Of a DNA stretch of 64,000 bases, positions 37,056 through 47,444 are shown piece after piece. The stretch is taken from contig OW386289.2 in the NCBI GenBank assembly GCA_936432065.2, forward strand, positions 134,776,015 to 134,840,014, in the 5' to 3' direction. The notes below the pieces were generated by a model. It did not search any database and was not told where the DNA came from. It saw only the letters and a program-made list of their open reading frames with translations. The DNA comes from Rutpela maculata (taxonomy: Eukaryota; Arthropoda; Insecta; Coleoptera; Cerambycidae). The stretch's first letter is position 1, and each line of letters opens with the position of its first letter. The translations under genes were made by a program, and so were the position numbers.

Positions 37056-38765
37056 ATAGCTAACAAATCAGTGAATGATTTAAAAAAATAAATCCTCGAA
37101 ATTGCCGTAACATTTGAAGTACCGGGTCTAAACTCATGCATGATGATAAAAAAAATTGAAATTGACTTGCTTAAACGCTTTTAAAAATGGTTTATTTTAT
37201 TGGGGGAAAAAATGTTTTATGTTGTCAGCAGCTTTCTTTATGTGAAAGATAATATAGTTAGTCGCTCTCCTCTCCTGAGTTCGAATGTCAGCTGCGGCAG
37301 ATGGTAATGTCGCAGTGAATGGGTGTTGTGAAGCTGTCTATGTATGCACATCCTGGTTGAGTGGTGGATTAACTATAGCTAAACTCCTCCAGGACGTTAA
37401 TATAAATAAGACGTTAAAATAAAAAATTAAAATAAATTTTGTTTTATCAGTTTTGCTTAAACGTGTATGCCTCTTATCGTCCTTAGATAATTGCTTCAAG
37501 ACAAAGGCAAATGTAACATGACATCCTTTTATCACACGCTGTCATGGGATCAGACGTTAAAAAGCTAAGCCGGTTAAGAAAACTCACGTAAACCCTTGTT
37601 AAACGTGATTGAAATCCCGCTTTGATTTATACTATCCTTACATCCTTTCGCAAGGATTTCAATATTATTGGTAAAAGAATTTTCTGTTCGATTCAAAATT
37701 GCAATAATCCTATGCAATAGCCTGTTTTAAAGAGCCATGTAAATAAACAAGATACTACTAAACAGCAAGCGAGCAATATCTGGGTATACAGAAAACATTT
37801 AGTTCAGTCATAAATACTGAAAGGAAAAGGATTTCGTTACATAAGTATGTAAGAAAATATACGATGTAATTTTATACATATTTTATATGGGACAAAGGAC
37901 TACATTTTTGTACTAGTATTAAAGATCACCCAACGAGAAATTGTTCTTAAAATAGTGATCTGTGTGAAATACAAAGCATGTACGTGTATTTTCCATAATG
38001 AACCAAATTGCGAAACAAATCATTAGTTATTTACAGAATAATTTTCCCACTTATTTAATTGCATGTTTCTGGCATATGTCTGCCTAATATATGAGTATTT
38101 AGGACAAACCAGGAGCCGGGAGATTCTGATGTTTTGGCAAATTTACGACCCAGACAGTGTTTTCTGCAAATATTAATGCTGCTGTATAAAGCGCCTAAAA
38201 CTTCTTAGTAATTCAAACAAGGCAGTTATAATCAGTGAATAGCTATTTATTTATATAATGTTCTTGGTAAGATTAAATATTTTTAACAACACCAAATGGC
38301 TTTAACTAAATACTTATATGCATTGTTTAAATATTACATGTAAAATAAAAGTATATAATTTAAAAATAGATACAGTCCGCGTACCAACGTTTATTGCATT
38401 TCACAATATTCTTCGGAAGAGAAACTCTGCCATTACAGCGACCTCTTTAAGTATCGGTAAGTAAACCTTTTATGGGTATATAAAACATAAACTTGCAATA
38501 TACACAAAATATTTAGCTACAATGTAAAACGTTGCCTGCTTAATCCTAGATGAGACTCGCCTTAGCAATAAAAACACCTACACTGGAGCCATAAAAATGC
38601 ACATGATAAAGTGATACAGAAAAGTATTAAATTAAACATAAAAAAGTCATCGGAATCACCGACATTTTAACAGCTTACTGATGATTTCATATCTATAATT
38701 AGTATGCAAGCCTACAGTGTTCTATTTCAGAATGAGCCTTCCACTAAACATAAAAGTTCAAAACA
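37056..38765. other. Nothing recognised (1.7 kb)
   Basis: No supported feature. Confidence 0.35.
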
Positions 38766-38769
38766 ACTG

Positions 38770-39152
38770 TTGACTGAAAATTATGCCACTTCATCCCAAA
38801 AGATCTGTGGGGATGCGATCCACTATCTAAGTTAGATTTGAAGAAGGAGCTGGCTGATTGACGTTGACCACCGCGACCCCCGTGGATCTATTGTGGCACT
38901 CCTAATCTAATTTTACTTATACCTCCTTTGTGTTTTTTATCAGACTCCCTTGATGAGGGCTACTTGGTATAACTCTCTGCCCTTGGTTTTTCCCCGCCAA
39001 GTAGTTGGAATCTCAGTCTGGCTAGGCCTTCGCAATGGCACAGCACATGTACTGAGGTTTTCTCTTCCTCTTGACAGAATCTGCATCTTTTGCCAGGCCC
39101 ATTAGACTCGTATGAATTTTAAGTCTACAGTGTCCATTATCCTAATGGCCTG
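38770..39152 (-). pseudogene. LINE C-terminal Cys/His domain (downstream half, split by hAT-like insert)
   Basis: The minus strand reads ESNGPGKR then CRFCQEEEKTSVHVLCHC and EGLARLRFQLLG. C-x2-C-x8-H-x3-C followed by C-x-x-LARLRxxLLG is the C-terminal zinc-knuckle-like region of RNase H-bearing non-LTR retrotransposons. It continues, after removal of 39153-40343, from 40344-40545. A frame change near 39105 and a tail with stops show decay. Confidence 0.85.
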
Positions 39153-40343
39153 CAGGGCTGGCTCTAGGGGGGGGGCGAAGCGGGCGGCTGCCCGGGGCGG
39201 CAAAATTCTAGGGGCGGCAAATTCTTCAAATCCACAGTTACCAAAAAATATAAAAAAGCTAGGAAACAATTGTTTCACTAATATAGTAATAGTAATGTTA
39301 ACTTTATATAAATAATTTGTTATTGTTAGTTATTTTTGTAAATTTCAATACGGTTAATTGTTTCAATTATTTTATTTTACCGTTTTAAATACAGTAATCA
39401 TATTGCTGAAAATTTAAAAATTGCTGTAAACCTTATAACTAAAAAAAAACAAACCATCAAGAATATTCAGTAGGTGACTCTTAAAATGTTATAAAAAATA
39501 ACGGACTGAAAAGATATAGGTAAAAATGAGACAGACAGCGGGGTAAATAAAAGACAAGGTGATATCCAACCCAGATTGAAATAAATTATACTTAATTTTT
39601 TATTCAAGTTTGTTTTGTACATTCAGAACTGTTTTATGTTATCCAAACAGGTCCTATGCCTACTGTTATTGCGGGAAAAAATATTCAGTAAACTCTTTAA
39701 TTCACTTTTAAACAATTTTTGAACGCACCTTAGTACTTTTGTGGGGATTTTATAGTTTCTCTATTTGCATTGTCCGTATTTGGCAGACGTCAACTAGAAG
39801 TGTCATACTTCACATTTTGTGATCAAGTTTATTAATATGCTAGTTTTAAATCATGAAAAATTTGATTCTAACGAAAAAATTAAAAGCGGGGTAATAAAGA
39901 GACTAAATGGGCAGACCGAAGCAGGCACATTTCAGCTTCCTAATTTAGGAGAAGCTAGCCCTTCTGCAAGCCCCTTCTTGTTTAGTAAAAAATCTAAATA
40001 AATTACGCATAAAAGAAAAACCCTCCTCTGTCTTATTTTTGCCCTCCACTGTCTTTGTTTTTACCCCACTTGGAGGGTAAAAATGAGACACTGTTAATTT
40101 TTGTTTATCAATTAACGGTACTTTTTAGTAAAAAAAATACATAGAAATATAATTTTTCCTGTGTTTTTACATATGATGATACCAATCTTTCATTAAATGT
40201 GACTCGATTTTAAGCAATCTAAAAATTGAAATATGTCATTTTGTCTCATTTTTACCCCGCCTGACCCTAATGTTATTTATATAAGAGAGGGGCGGCAAAA
40301 TGAAACAGCGCCCGGGGCAGCAAAATACCTGGAGCCAGCCCTG
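39153..40343. mobile_element. Non-autonomous hAT-like element, 8-bp target duplication
   Basis: 1191 bp. Ends CAGGGCTGGCTCTAGG and CCTGGAGCCAGCCCTG are inverted partners. ATGGCCTG stands on both sides (39145-39152 and 40344-40351), an exact 8-bp duplication as made by hAT elements. Subterminal GGGCGGCAAAATT-type repeats occur at both ends. Inside, TAAAAATGAGACAGAC (39522) and TGTCTCATTTTTACCCC (40238) suggest a further nested inverted pair. No transposase motif is seen; the 60-codon frame at 39819-40001 is unassigned. Confidence 0.88.
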
Positions 40344-40545
40344 ATGGCCTGTCTACTTTGGCGTAGTTCTTTAGTGAACTTTTTGGCCTGTCGCTGTCGT
40401 GGGAACTCTTCCACCACCCTAGAGATTTATTTTGTACCCATTTATTAATGGATGTTCGTATGCATGGCTTAGCCACACCGCAAGAGGATTCGGGTCCTAC
40501 TAGAGTCACGCGCCTTCCCGGGTCAGTTCTAATTGAACCGTATTA
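40344..40545 (-). pseudogene. LINE RNase H-to-C-terminus linker (upstream half)
   Basis: The minus strand reads TLVGPESSCGVAK, RTSINKWVQNKSLGWWKSS and KNYAKVDRP. This is the stretch between RNase H and the Cys/His domain in the same LINE group (GPEP-x-x-G-x-x-x and I-x-x-W-x-x-x-x-x-x-x-W). It ends at the hAT-like insertion and resumes at 39152. It is truncated upstream near 40545. Confidence 0.8.
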
Positions 40546-40586
40546 TCTAATATTGCTATTGAAGTCGTTTAAAAATACATTTGATT

Positions 40587-40783
40587 CAAGCGCGGTCCTA
40601 CGGGGAGGGTAATGGGGGTAATTACTCCCCCCCCCCTCCCCAGAAAGGACACAAAAGGAAGAAAATAGTTAGTTTTTTATAACTTTCTCTATACAACAAA
40701 AACGAACAAAAAATACGAACTTATTAAATATTCCCCCCTCCTCCCCCCTCGCCCCCCTGAATAACAATCCAGGACCGCCCTTG
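40587..40783. mobile_element. Short GC-rich hAT-like MITE
   Basis: 197 bp. CAAGCGCGGTCCT (40587-40599) and AGGACCGCCCTTG (40771-40783) are inverted with one mismatch. Flanks ATTTGATT (40579-40586) and ACTTGATT (40784-40791) match at 7 of 8, as a slightly changed 8-bp target duplication. The core has long C runs and GGGGGTAATTACTCCCCC. Assignment to hAT rests on duplication length and end style. Confidence 0.75.
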
Positions 40784-40791
40784 ACTTGATT

Positions 40792-41365
40792 TCGTTCTTT
40801 GTTAATTTTTACACTGACCTCAATATCGATATTAGGTAATAAGGTTCAATTAACTGGGCGAAGGTAAAATTTTATTTAATATGCGACTGTTTGTGAAGAT
40901 TTCATTTTTTTTTCTTTTCACCCTTTTCAGTCTTTATTTGGTAGCACTAAAATATCCGTTTTAAGCTTAATATTAGGCTCGTCGCAGGGTTCGGGATTTT
41001 TATCTCGGTGCCAGAGACGGCTCTCATATAAACATAGTATTATATTGCAAACACCTACTGAAACATTCAGAAAAACGACGAAATGGTGAAATATTCATTG
41101 GCTACAGCTACAATGTATTTTTGTTAATGAATTTAATCTAAGAACGGTAATGGTTCTTAAAAAAACATATAATACCTATCTAGCAAATAAAAAAAAACAA
41201 TTTTGAATCAAACACATGCTTTCCTGTTCTGTCTAATATGTGTGGGGTGTTTATTATGTTGATTTTCATAATAATTAATAACCCAAAAAACTGCTGGCAA
41301 CATAAAACATTTTTTTCCCAATAAAATAAACAATTTTTATATAATATTAAATCATAACTGCAATG
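40792..41365. other. Nothing recognised
   Basis: No supported feature. Confidence 0.35.
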
Positions 41366-41498
41366 TACTGTCGTGAGCAAAATTAAATAGGACAAGTCTT
41401 ATAACGTATTTTTGCTAAAATCTAGTTGTGTACATCTAACTTTAATTTTTGTGACATTGTCAGTTAGTTGTCATAATTCATTGGAAGTGTGCCAAACT

Positions 41499-41849
41499 AA
41501 TATGCCCCAAATAAGTGACTTAGTTAAAGCTGGAGTTATTGCTAAAGCAGAAGATGGATGGCCAATGAGACAAATTGCACTGCATTATAACATTAACAAA
41601 AATTCTGTGTTTACCATTTTAAAGAAGTGGAGAATAAACGGTACGATTAGTAGAAATCCTGGACAAGGGCGACGAAGGATATCAACTCAACAACAAGATT
41701 TGCAATTGGTAAATAATTTAGTAGAAAATCCATTTCACTCAGTTATTCAGGCTGCTGAAGAAACGAATTTTCTTACTACTCGTAAGAAGTATCCAAAAAC
41801 GAAATGTGAGACCACGGAATGCCCAAGAATTACTGGAAGTAGTAAATAA
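41499..41849 (+). pseudogene. Tc1-like transposase DNA-binding domain, catalytic part deleted
   Basis: The open frame, from a Met at 41499, reads MPQISDLVKAGVIAKAEDGW, then MRQIALHYNINKNSVFTILK, WRINGTISRNPGQGRRRIST and LVENPFHSVIQAAEET. This is the paired helix-turn-helix DNA-binding module with the GRPR/GRRR-like basic link of Tc1 transposases. It then runs into sequence with no DDE core and stops at 41849. From about 41828 another frame gives the usual C-terminus: LEVVNNAWENI, then FNSMPNRLIEVINRNGAITK and Tyr-stop near 41957. So an internal deletion joined the two ends out of frame. A Met further upstream at 41412 is possible, but the family usually starts close to the Met used here. The product could bind the terminal repeats without cutting. 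Confidence 0.88.
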
Positions 41850-42129
41850 TGCATGGGAAAATATTATTACTAATGATTATTGTATAAGGTTATTTAATTC
41901 TATGCCAAACAGACTTATAGAAGTTATAAATAGAAATGGTGCAATAACGAAATATTAATAGTTAGTTTCTTGTTAAGTTAGATATCCTTTGTTGCCCTGA
42001 TCCAGGATTTCTACTAATCGTACCGTTTATTCTCCACTTTTTTAAAATGTTAAACACATAATTTTTGTTATAATGCAGTGCAATTTGTCGCATTAACCAT
42101 CTATCTTCCGCTTTAGCAATAACTACAGC
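41529..42129. repeat. Inverted duplication of transposase N-terminal DNA inside the Tc1-like element
   Basis: Sequence at 41529-41683 is present in reverse complement at 41981-42129. Examples are TGCACTGCATTATAACATTA (about 41577) against TAATGCAGTGCAA (about 42071), and GGAGAATAAACGGTACGATT (about 41629) against the complement near 42020. A few substitutions and short indels separate the arms. The spacer is about 300 bases. Confidence 0.92.
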
Positions 42130-42254
42130 ATTACAATAAAAAATAAAATAAAAATGTTAACTGTTTTATTTCGGCTACTCATTACATGTTCAAATAAAGA
42201 CAGATTTACATTAGAAAAAAATAGTTGTCCTATTTAATTTTGCTCACGACAGTA

Positions 42255-43030
42255 CCGTGTGCATCACGTGATAAAGTGATAAAGTAAATTTTGTTTCATT
42301 TTAAAATGCTAATACGTAACCTACTTTTATCGAAAATCTACTACATTTGTAAAACATACTGGCAATTAGGAAGTTTCCATTTTTCTCATTTTCTCGTAAT
42401 AAATAGTCGTAAAAATCTAAAAAATATCTGTAATTTTTTTTTAATTATCTCTGTAAATAAAAAAGTTAGCGCTCATCTGGGCTGAGGCTCGATAGACGTC
42501 ACAGTAATTGATTCCGTCAACAGCGAGCGGGCGCAGGCACCGGAAGTTTAGTTCATTCAGTAATATTCTTACCGGAGCGTAAGATATTTTTGTAGTGGGG
42601 CTTGTTTAACGTTTTAATCGATTGAAGAAGTAATTATGCCTAAAATAACAGCGAGTTGTGTACTGTGATGGCACAGTCTAGCGCGAAGTATTTAAATAAA
42701 AAATTAAATAAGTTCGTGAGTTTTTAAGATATTGAGATGATTTTTTTTTTGTTTGACTAGTTAACTGAAAGACTACTAAATGAGGTTGAATGTACATGAT
42801 ATTTCTAAAATAGGAAACTTCCTAATTACCTAAAGACGTAGTTTATTCTTGTAGTGTTGAATGCATTCAATCCTGACCGAGTGTCAACATTAGATTCCAT
42901 TGTATGACAGTACTTTTATATGTACACATATAATAATGTTCAGGTGTCATCAGTTACGACACTTAGAAGAAAATATGTATCAACGGAGTGTGTTAATGTT
43001 AGACCTAAAAACAGGAAAAGGTAAGATTAT
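42255..43030. other. Nothing recognised
   Basis: No supported feature; the part 42480-42620 is GC-richer but unassigned. Confidence 0.35.
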
Positions 43031-43510
43031 GTCATACTTGCATAAAAATCTTTTCGCGCTGACCTAGAGCCAACTCTGATTTTGGCGTCACAGAGATAAA
43101 ATTTCCGACCCCTCGATAAGGGGAATCTGAAACTACTATGTATCAAATTTCATATAAATCTGCAAAATATTGCAATTATCGCAACCATATTGGATTCACC
43201 ATTTCGAATTCTTAACTTTTGACATCAGATTCGTTATGAGCTACTTCTGAAATACTTAACTACCAATTTTAATGCAATTTCGACGAAATTTGTATTTCTT
43301 GTCTAAAAAAAAAAATATTACCAATTTTTCCCCACCTTGCATCAGACGTAAGTTGATGAAATTATTATGCCGAGCCATTTCGTAGATATCGTTTAGGCCA
43401 ATCCCGAATAATGTTTGCACATATATTAAAGAGAAAAAAAAACATACATGCGGATCGAATTGAGAAACCTCCTCCTTTTATAAATTTTATGAAGTCGGTT
43501 AAAAAATATA
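43030..43510 (+). repeat. Widespread insect repeat tail (likely non-LTR 3' end)
   Basis: Contains AGCCAACTCTGATTTTGGCG, CCATATTGGATTCACCA and, at its end, GAATTGAGAAACCTCCTCC followed by TGAAGTCGGTTAA. I recognise the last two as a phrase common at the 3' ends of dispersed insect repeats. No coding sequence. Class uncertain. Confidence 0.5.
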
Positions 43511-44257
43511 TGCATTAACTGTGCCAAAAAGGACTTTAATCCTCAAAATTGTTACCTATATTTATTTATTTTAATTTATTTCCCTCTCATATACCCAACC
43601 TTCGTCGACAAAATAACACAAGCTCGCAAATTTATTTTTATAATTTATCAACAGTATTTTTCCCACAAACTGCGGCTAAAACAAAGGGAAATCTGTAACC
43701 CGGATCTAAAATATGAAATGTTTGTTATTAAATAATTCAGAAGGTGGAAATTCTGAGAGAATAGAGGAAGCAAAAATTTTACACTTGATTAAGCAGATTT
43801 CAATAAAAAGAAAAAGTATTAAGCTTCGAAATTCCTTTGTCTATAGAAAACTAGAACGTGTTACATCCATGATATTGGCTATATCATAATAGAAAGCAAA
43901 TAGATAAAAACAGCTTCAAACTTATTGCAAGGCAGAAGCAGTCGAATTAAAAGTTTTGATAATATTAATGTTAAATTTAATTGAATTATTTATGGAGAAT
44001 GGGCAGGAGAGTTCACTGGCGAATTATTAAATTATCATATATGAAAACACTCCCCTTGCAATTAATTAATTTTAATTTCGCAACTTACATTATTTTGTCA
44101 AGTTAATGGAAAAATTGTCCTGAAAAGAAAATGTTTGAAATTTCATTTTAGTAAATTGACAGTTTGTCAATATTTTCAATAAATTATGTCAAAGCAGCGA
44201 GGTTGCATCAAATATTTTAAATAATTGCTATATACATATTTAGATATGATTAAAATA
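43511..44257. other. Nothing recognised
   Basis: AT-rich. Confidence 0.35.
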
Positions 44258-45455
44258 CACAGCCTCACAAAAAAAAAATAAGTTCTGATCCCTGGACGCG
44301 TCCACAATATTCCAACCTATTTTTCGATGCTGAATCCGAATCTGATAATAAAAAAAGCCGCATACCCCAAATTTTTGCGCTACAGTAAAAAATAACCTCC
44401 AGGATAGTGTAAAACCACCATATGCATCAGTACATGAGGTTAGAGTGAATGAATACAAATTCATTGTTGAAAACATGAATAACGTACAATGTCTGTATTC
44501 TGTGGTCAACTTCCCAAATAATAAACAAAAACTACTCCCATAATGGGGTAGAAATTACTTCTATATGAGAATAAAGTACATAAATAAATCATTGGGAATG
44601 TTGAAGTTCATAATGTACATGAATTTGGAGTGACTCCATGCTCCACTGTCAGACATGATCCGAAATCACCTCTATCAAAATAAAGACCACAAATGTCCAT
44701 AAATCGTGGAAAATGTTGAAGTTTTTATAGTTTGGAGTAAAGTGTATGTATCCGTAATGACTTCTACCTGTTCGTCCCACTCGTTACTCACAAATATCCT
44801 AGGATGGAGTGGAAAACACCGATACGTACATAAATGCACAACACAGAGTACATAAATGGCAATACATTGAAAAATTTTTTTTTTTTTTTGTATTTTTGGG
44901 CATATTTCTCAATATCTTTTCTTGAAATACCTTTGTGTTTGACTATAAAAAATACGTCAAATATATCTGCAACATCAAGATCAAGGGTTCTCAAGGGGTT
45001 TGGGCAATCCGGTGACACTGCAGGTTTATATTCCGGACTTCAGCATACTAAAAATTTACTTTTTCCACAATGAATTGGCACCCATGTCCTTCGTTTTTAC
45101 GCATAAGGGTGGTTTTGGATCATGAGTATTAGAGCTAGCTTACAATCACTTTAGATTCATACACTTTACTCCAAACTATAAAAACTTCAACATTTTACAC
45201 GATTTATTGGCATTTATATACTTTATTTTTATATAGAAGTAGTTTCTACCCCATCATGGGGGTCACGTTTCCACAATATATTTGTATTCATTCAGTCCAT
45301 CCTGATGTATATGGTGATTTTACCCCATTTTGGCGGTTAATTTTGACTGTGGCGGAAGAAATTTTTTATTATCAGATTCGGATTCAGCGTCAAAGAGTAT
45401 TTGGGAATATTATGAGCGCCTTCAGAGATCACAACTTTTTTTTTGTTGGGCTGTG
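44258..45455. mobile_element. Foldback element
   Basis: About 1.2 kb. CACAGCCTCACAAAAAAAAA at 44258 matches inverted TTTTTTTTTGTTGGGCTGTG ending at 45455. Further pairs: GATGCTGAATCCGAATCTGA (44325) with TCAGATTCGGATTCAGC (45373), and TAGTTTGGAGTAAAGTGTA (44730) with TACACTTTACTCCAAACTA (45160). Imperfect arms of 300 bp and more around a core of about 400 bp (44760-45150). Repeats of the TTGAAGTTTTTATAG type also occur within the left arm. No coding capacity. Confidence 0.75.
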
Positions 45456-47440
45456 TTATTTATGATTTGTGTAAATAAACGTAAATATAACAGTTTATTC
45501 TAATTTAATAGTTTATGCCACATATAATTTGATTTAACTTATAACCAGTCGTCAACACGCCACGAACTTTCAATTTCCATCCTTAGCTCCTGCTTAGCTC
45601 AGCTTTCTAGCTTCAACTAATTCAGTTAATTTTGTTAATGATTGAATTTCAAACTTTTGTTTTTCTTCTTATTCTTGGCAAATGTTTTGTGAGAATCCGG
45701 GGCGAATAAACTGGTTGATCGTCTCTGGTTCACCGATTGATAAGCTTTGCCAGCGGGTTTATGTCATTATTTGATTTATTCCGATCCTAGTTTAGTTCAG
45801 TATTTAATACAAAAATGTATAGCACGGGAACTGCATTTTTTCTCTTGTCCAAAAAGTTGGAAAGAATACTACTATCTATAAATAAATAATTTAATTGTAT
45901 GTACCTTTATACCTTATTAGATTTTAAATCATCTTGTTAATAACCATGGAAAAAAAATTGCTAGATTTCAATTTAAGGTCTTGAGGTAACTTGTCTATCA
46001 TGTTCAATTCTATAAATAAGCAACAAGCATATTAAGTTGTGTACGCATCTTAAATAGCAGATACTGTAAATATGCAACATTTTCATTTTTATCTTAGCAT
46101 ATTTTTGTTAAGATATCTATTACAAACTTCTAGAATAATGATGAATAATTACTGTTTTCTAAAGTAATAATATTTCATCAACGTACACTTAACTAGAGTT
46201 AATTAATTATTCCTTCATTCAGTAAGAATATATCAAATTAAATATTAGCTATATAATAAAAAAAACAGTAGTGTTGACTGATATGAAGTAAACACAGCCA
46301 ACAAAGAACAAATGTCACATTCATTATTCATTAACTCTAATAACATTACTTTTGTTTTAGTACGTTTGTAAATGTAATGCGAATTAAATTATAAATTATG
46401 AAAACAATGTCGTCCCTAATATTATTTAAGTTGGACATCCCTTTGTCATTGAATTACCCCGTCGGTAAAGCTAGAACAGGAAACTAAATGTCATTTTAGT
46501 TTCATTACTTCAATTTGATTTGGAAACCTTTCATTACTCTTTGTAGTCTTACAGACACGGTCATAATTTAATTCCACCACTTCAGGTAGGAACTGAAAAT
46601 GCCTTCGTTTATTATAGTCATTATCATCATCATCAACAGCGTTATGCCTATAAAAAATGACAAATATAATAGAAAATCTCTTTTTTAATGTTTTAAATCT
46701 ATATTAACTGCAGCAGTTTGCTGAAAATGAGAATAAATAAATATTATTCGTATTGCTTTTAAATGTTTTCTTTGAGACGCCTTTACAAAACGTAAGGGAA
46801 ATAATATGCCCTTGTTTCACCAGAAATCGAAGAGCCCCAAACAAGGATTTATATTTGAATTAGTTTGTAAATATTAATTTGGTTTTTAGGCATTACACGT
46901 CTACTTTATCGATTTTCACATTCTGCACACTCTGCCCTGCTCTCCATTAACTTGCGCTCTTGTAGTTACTCTATTCGAAAGGTGTCATGAACTTTTGGTA
47001 ATATACGACTTCTTTTGTCGAAGATGTATGAGTGAGCGGATTATCCGTATATGGAAGATGCAAACTTGGAGAGTTTAAGGTGACAGCAATTCTATAATTT
47101 TTAATGGAATGTGCTCATAGTTGTGTCGGATATTGAAATTAGTGTCAAGTAAATACTTTATATTATAATTGATGATACGTTGTCGTCGTCGTCGGAAAGA
47201 GTTTATATCAATTCCAATAGGATTTCACTTACGATTCCTTCTGCACATTAACTATTACCTACAACATATTACTGAATTTCAGCAGTAGAACCCATTACTT
47301 GATTCATACACATTGAAATATACAAGCTTACTTGAAACTAGTTAAAGTTGTAAAGTTGGACTTATTACTGGAGATCGATTGGCTTCAATTCATAAACAAG
47401 TATAGTCTGGAGTTTTCCAAAAAATAAACAGTTGAAGTGC
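45456..47440. other. Nothing recognised (2 kb)
   Basis: AT-rich with no repeated phrases noticed. It is one of the longer apparently single-copy stretches. Confidence 0.4.
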
Positions 47441-47444
47441 ACAG

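Larger units (their letters stand above)
41368..42252 (+). mobile_element. Tc1-like non-autonomous element with perfect 28-bp ends
   Basis: 885 bp. The first 28 bases from CTGTCGTGAGCAAAATT (41368-41395) are exactly reversed and complemented at 42225-42252. TA lies on both sides (41366-41367 and 42253-42254), the duplicated target of Tc1/mariner insertion. Inside are the N-terminal and C-terminal ends of a transposase with the catalytic middle gone (41499-41960) and an inverted copy of the N-terminal coding DNA (41981-42129). Unbroken ends and few changes suggest recent movement, with the transposase supplied from elsewhere. Confidence 0.95.
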
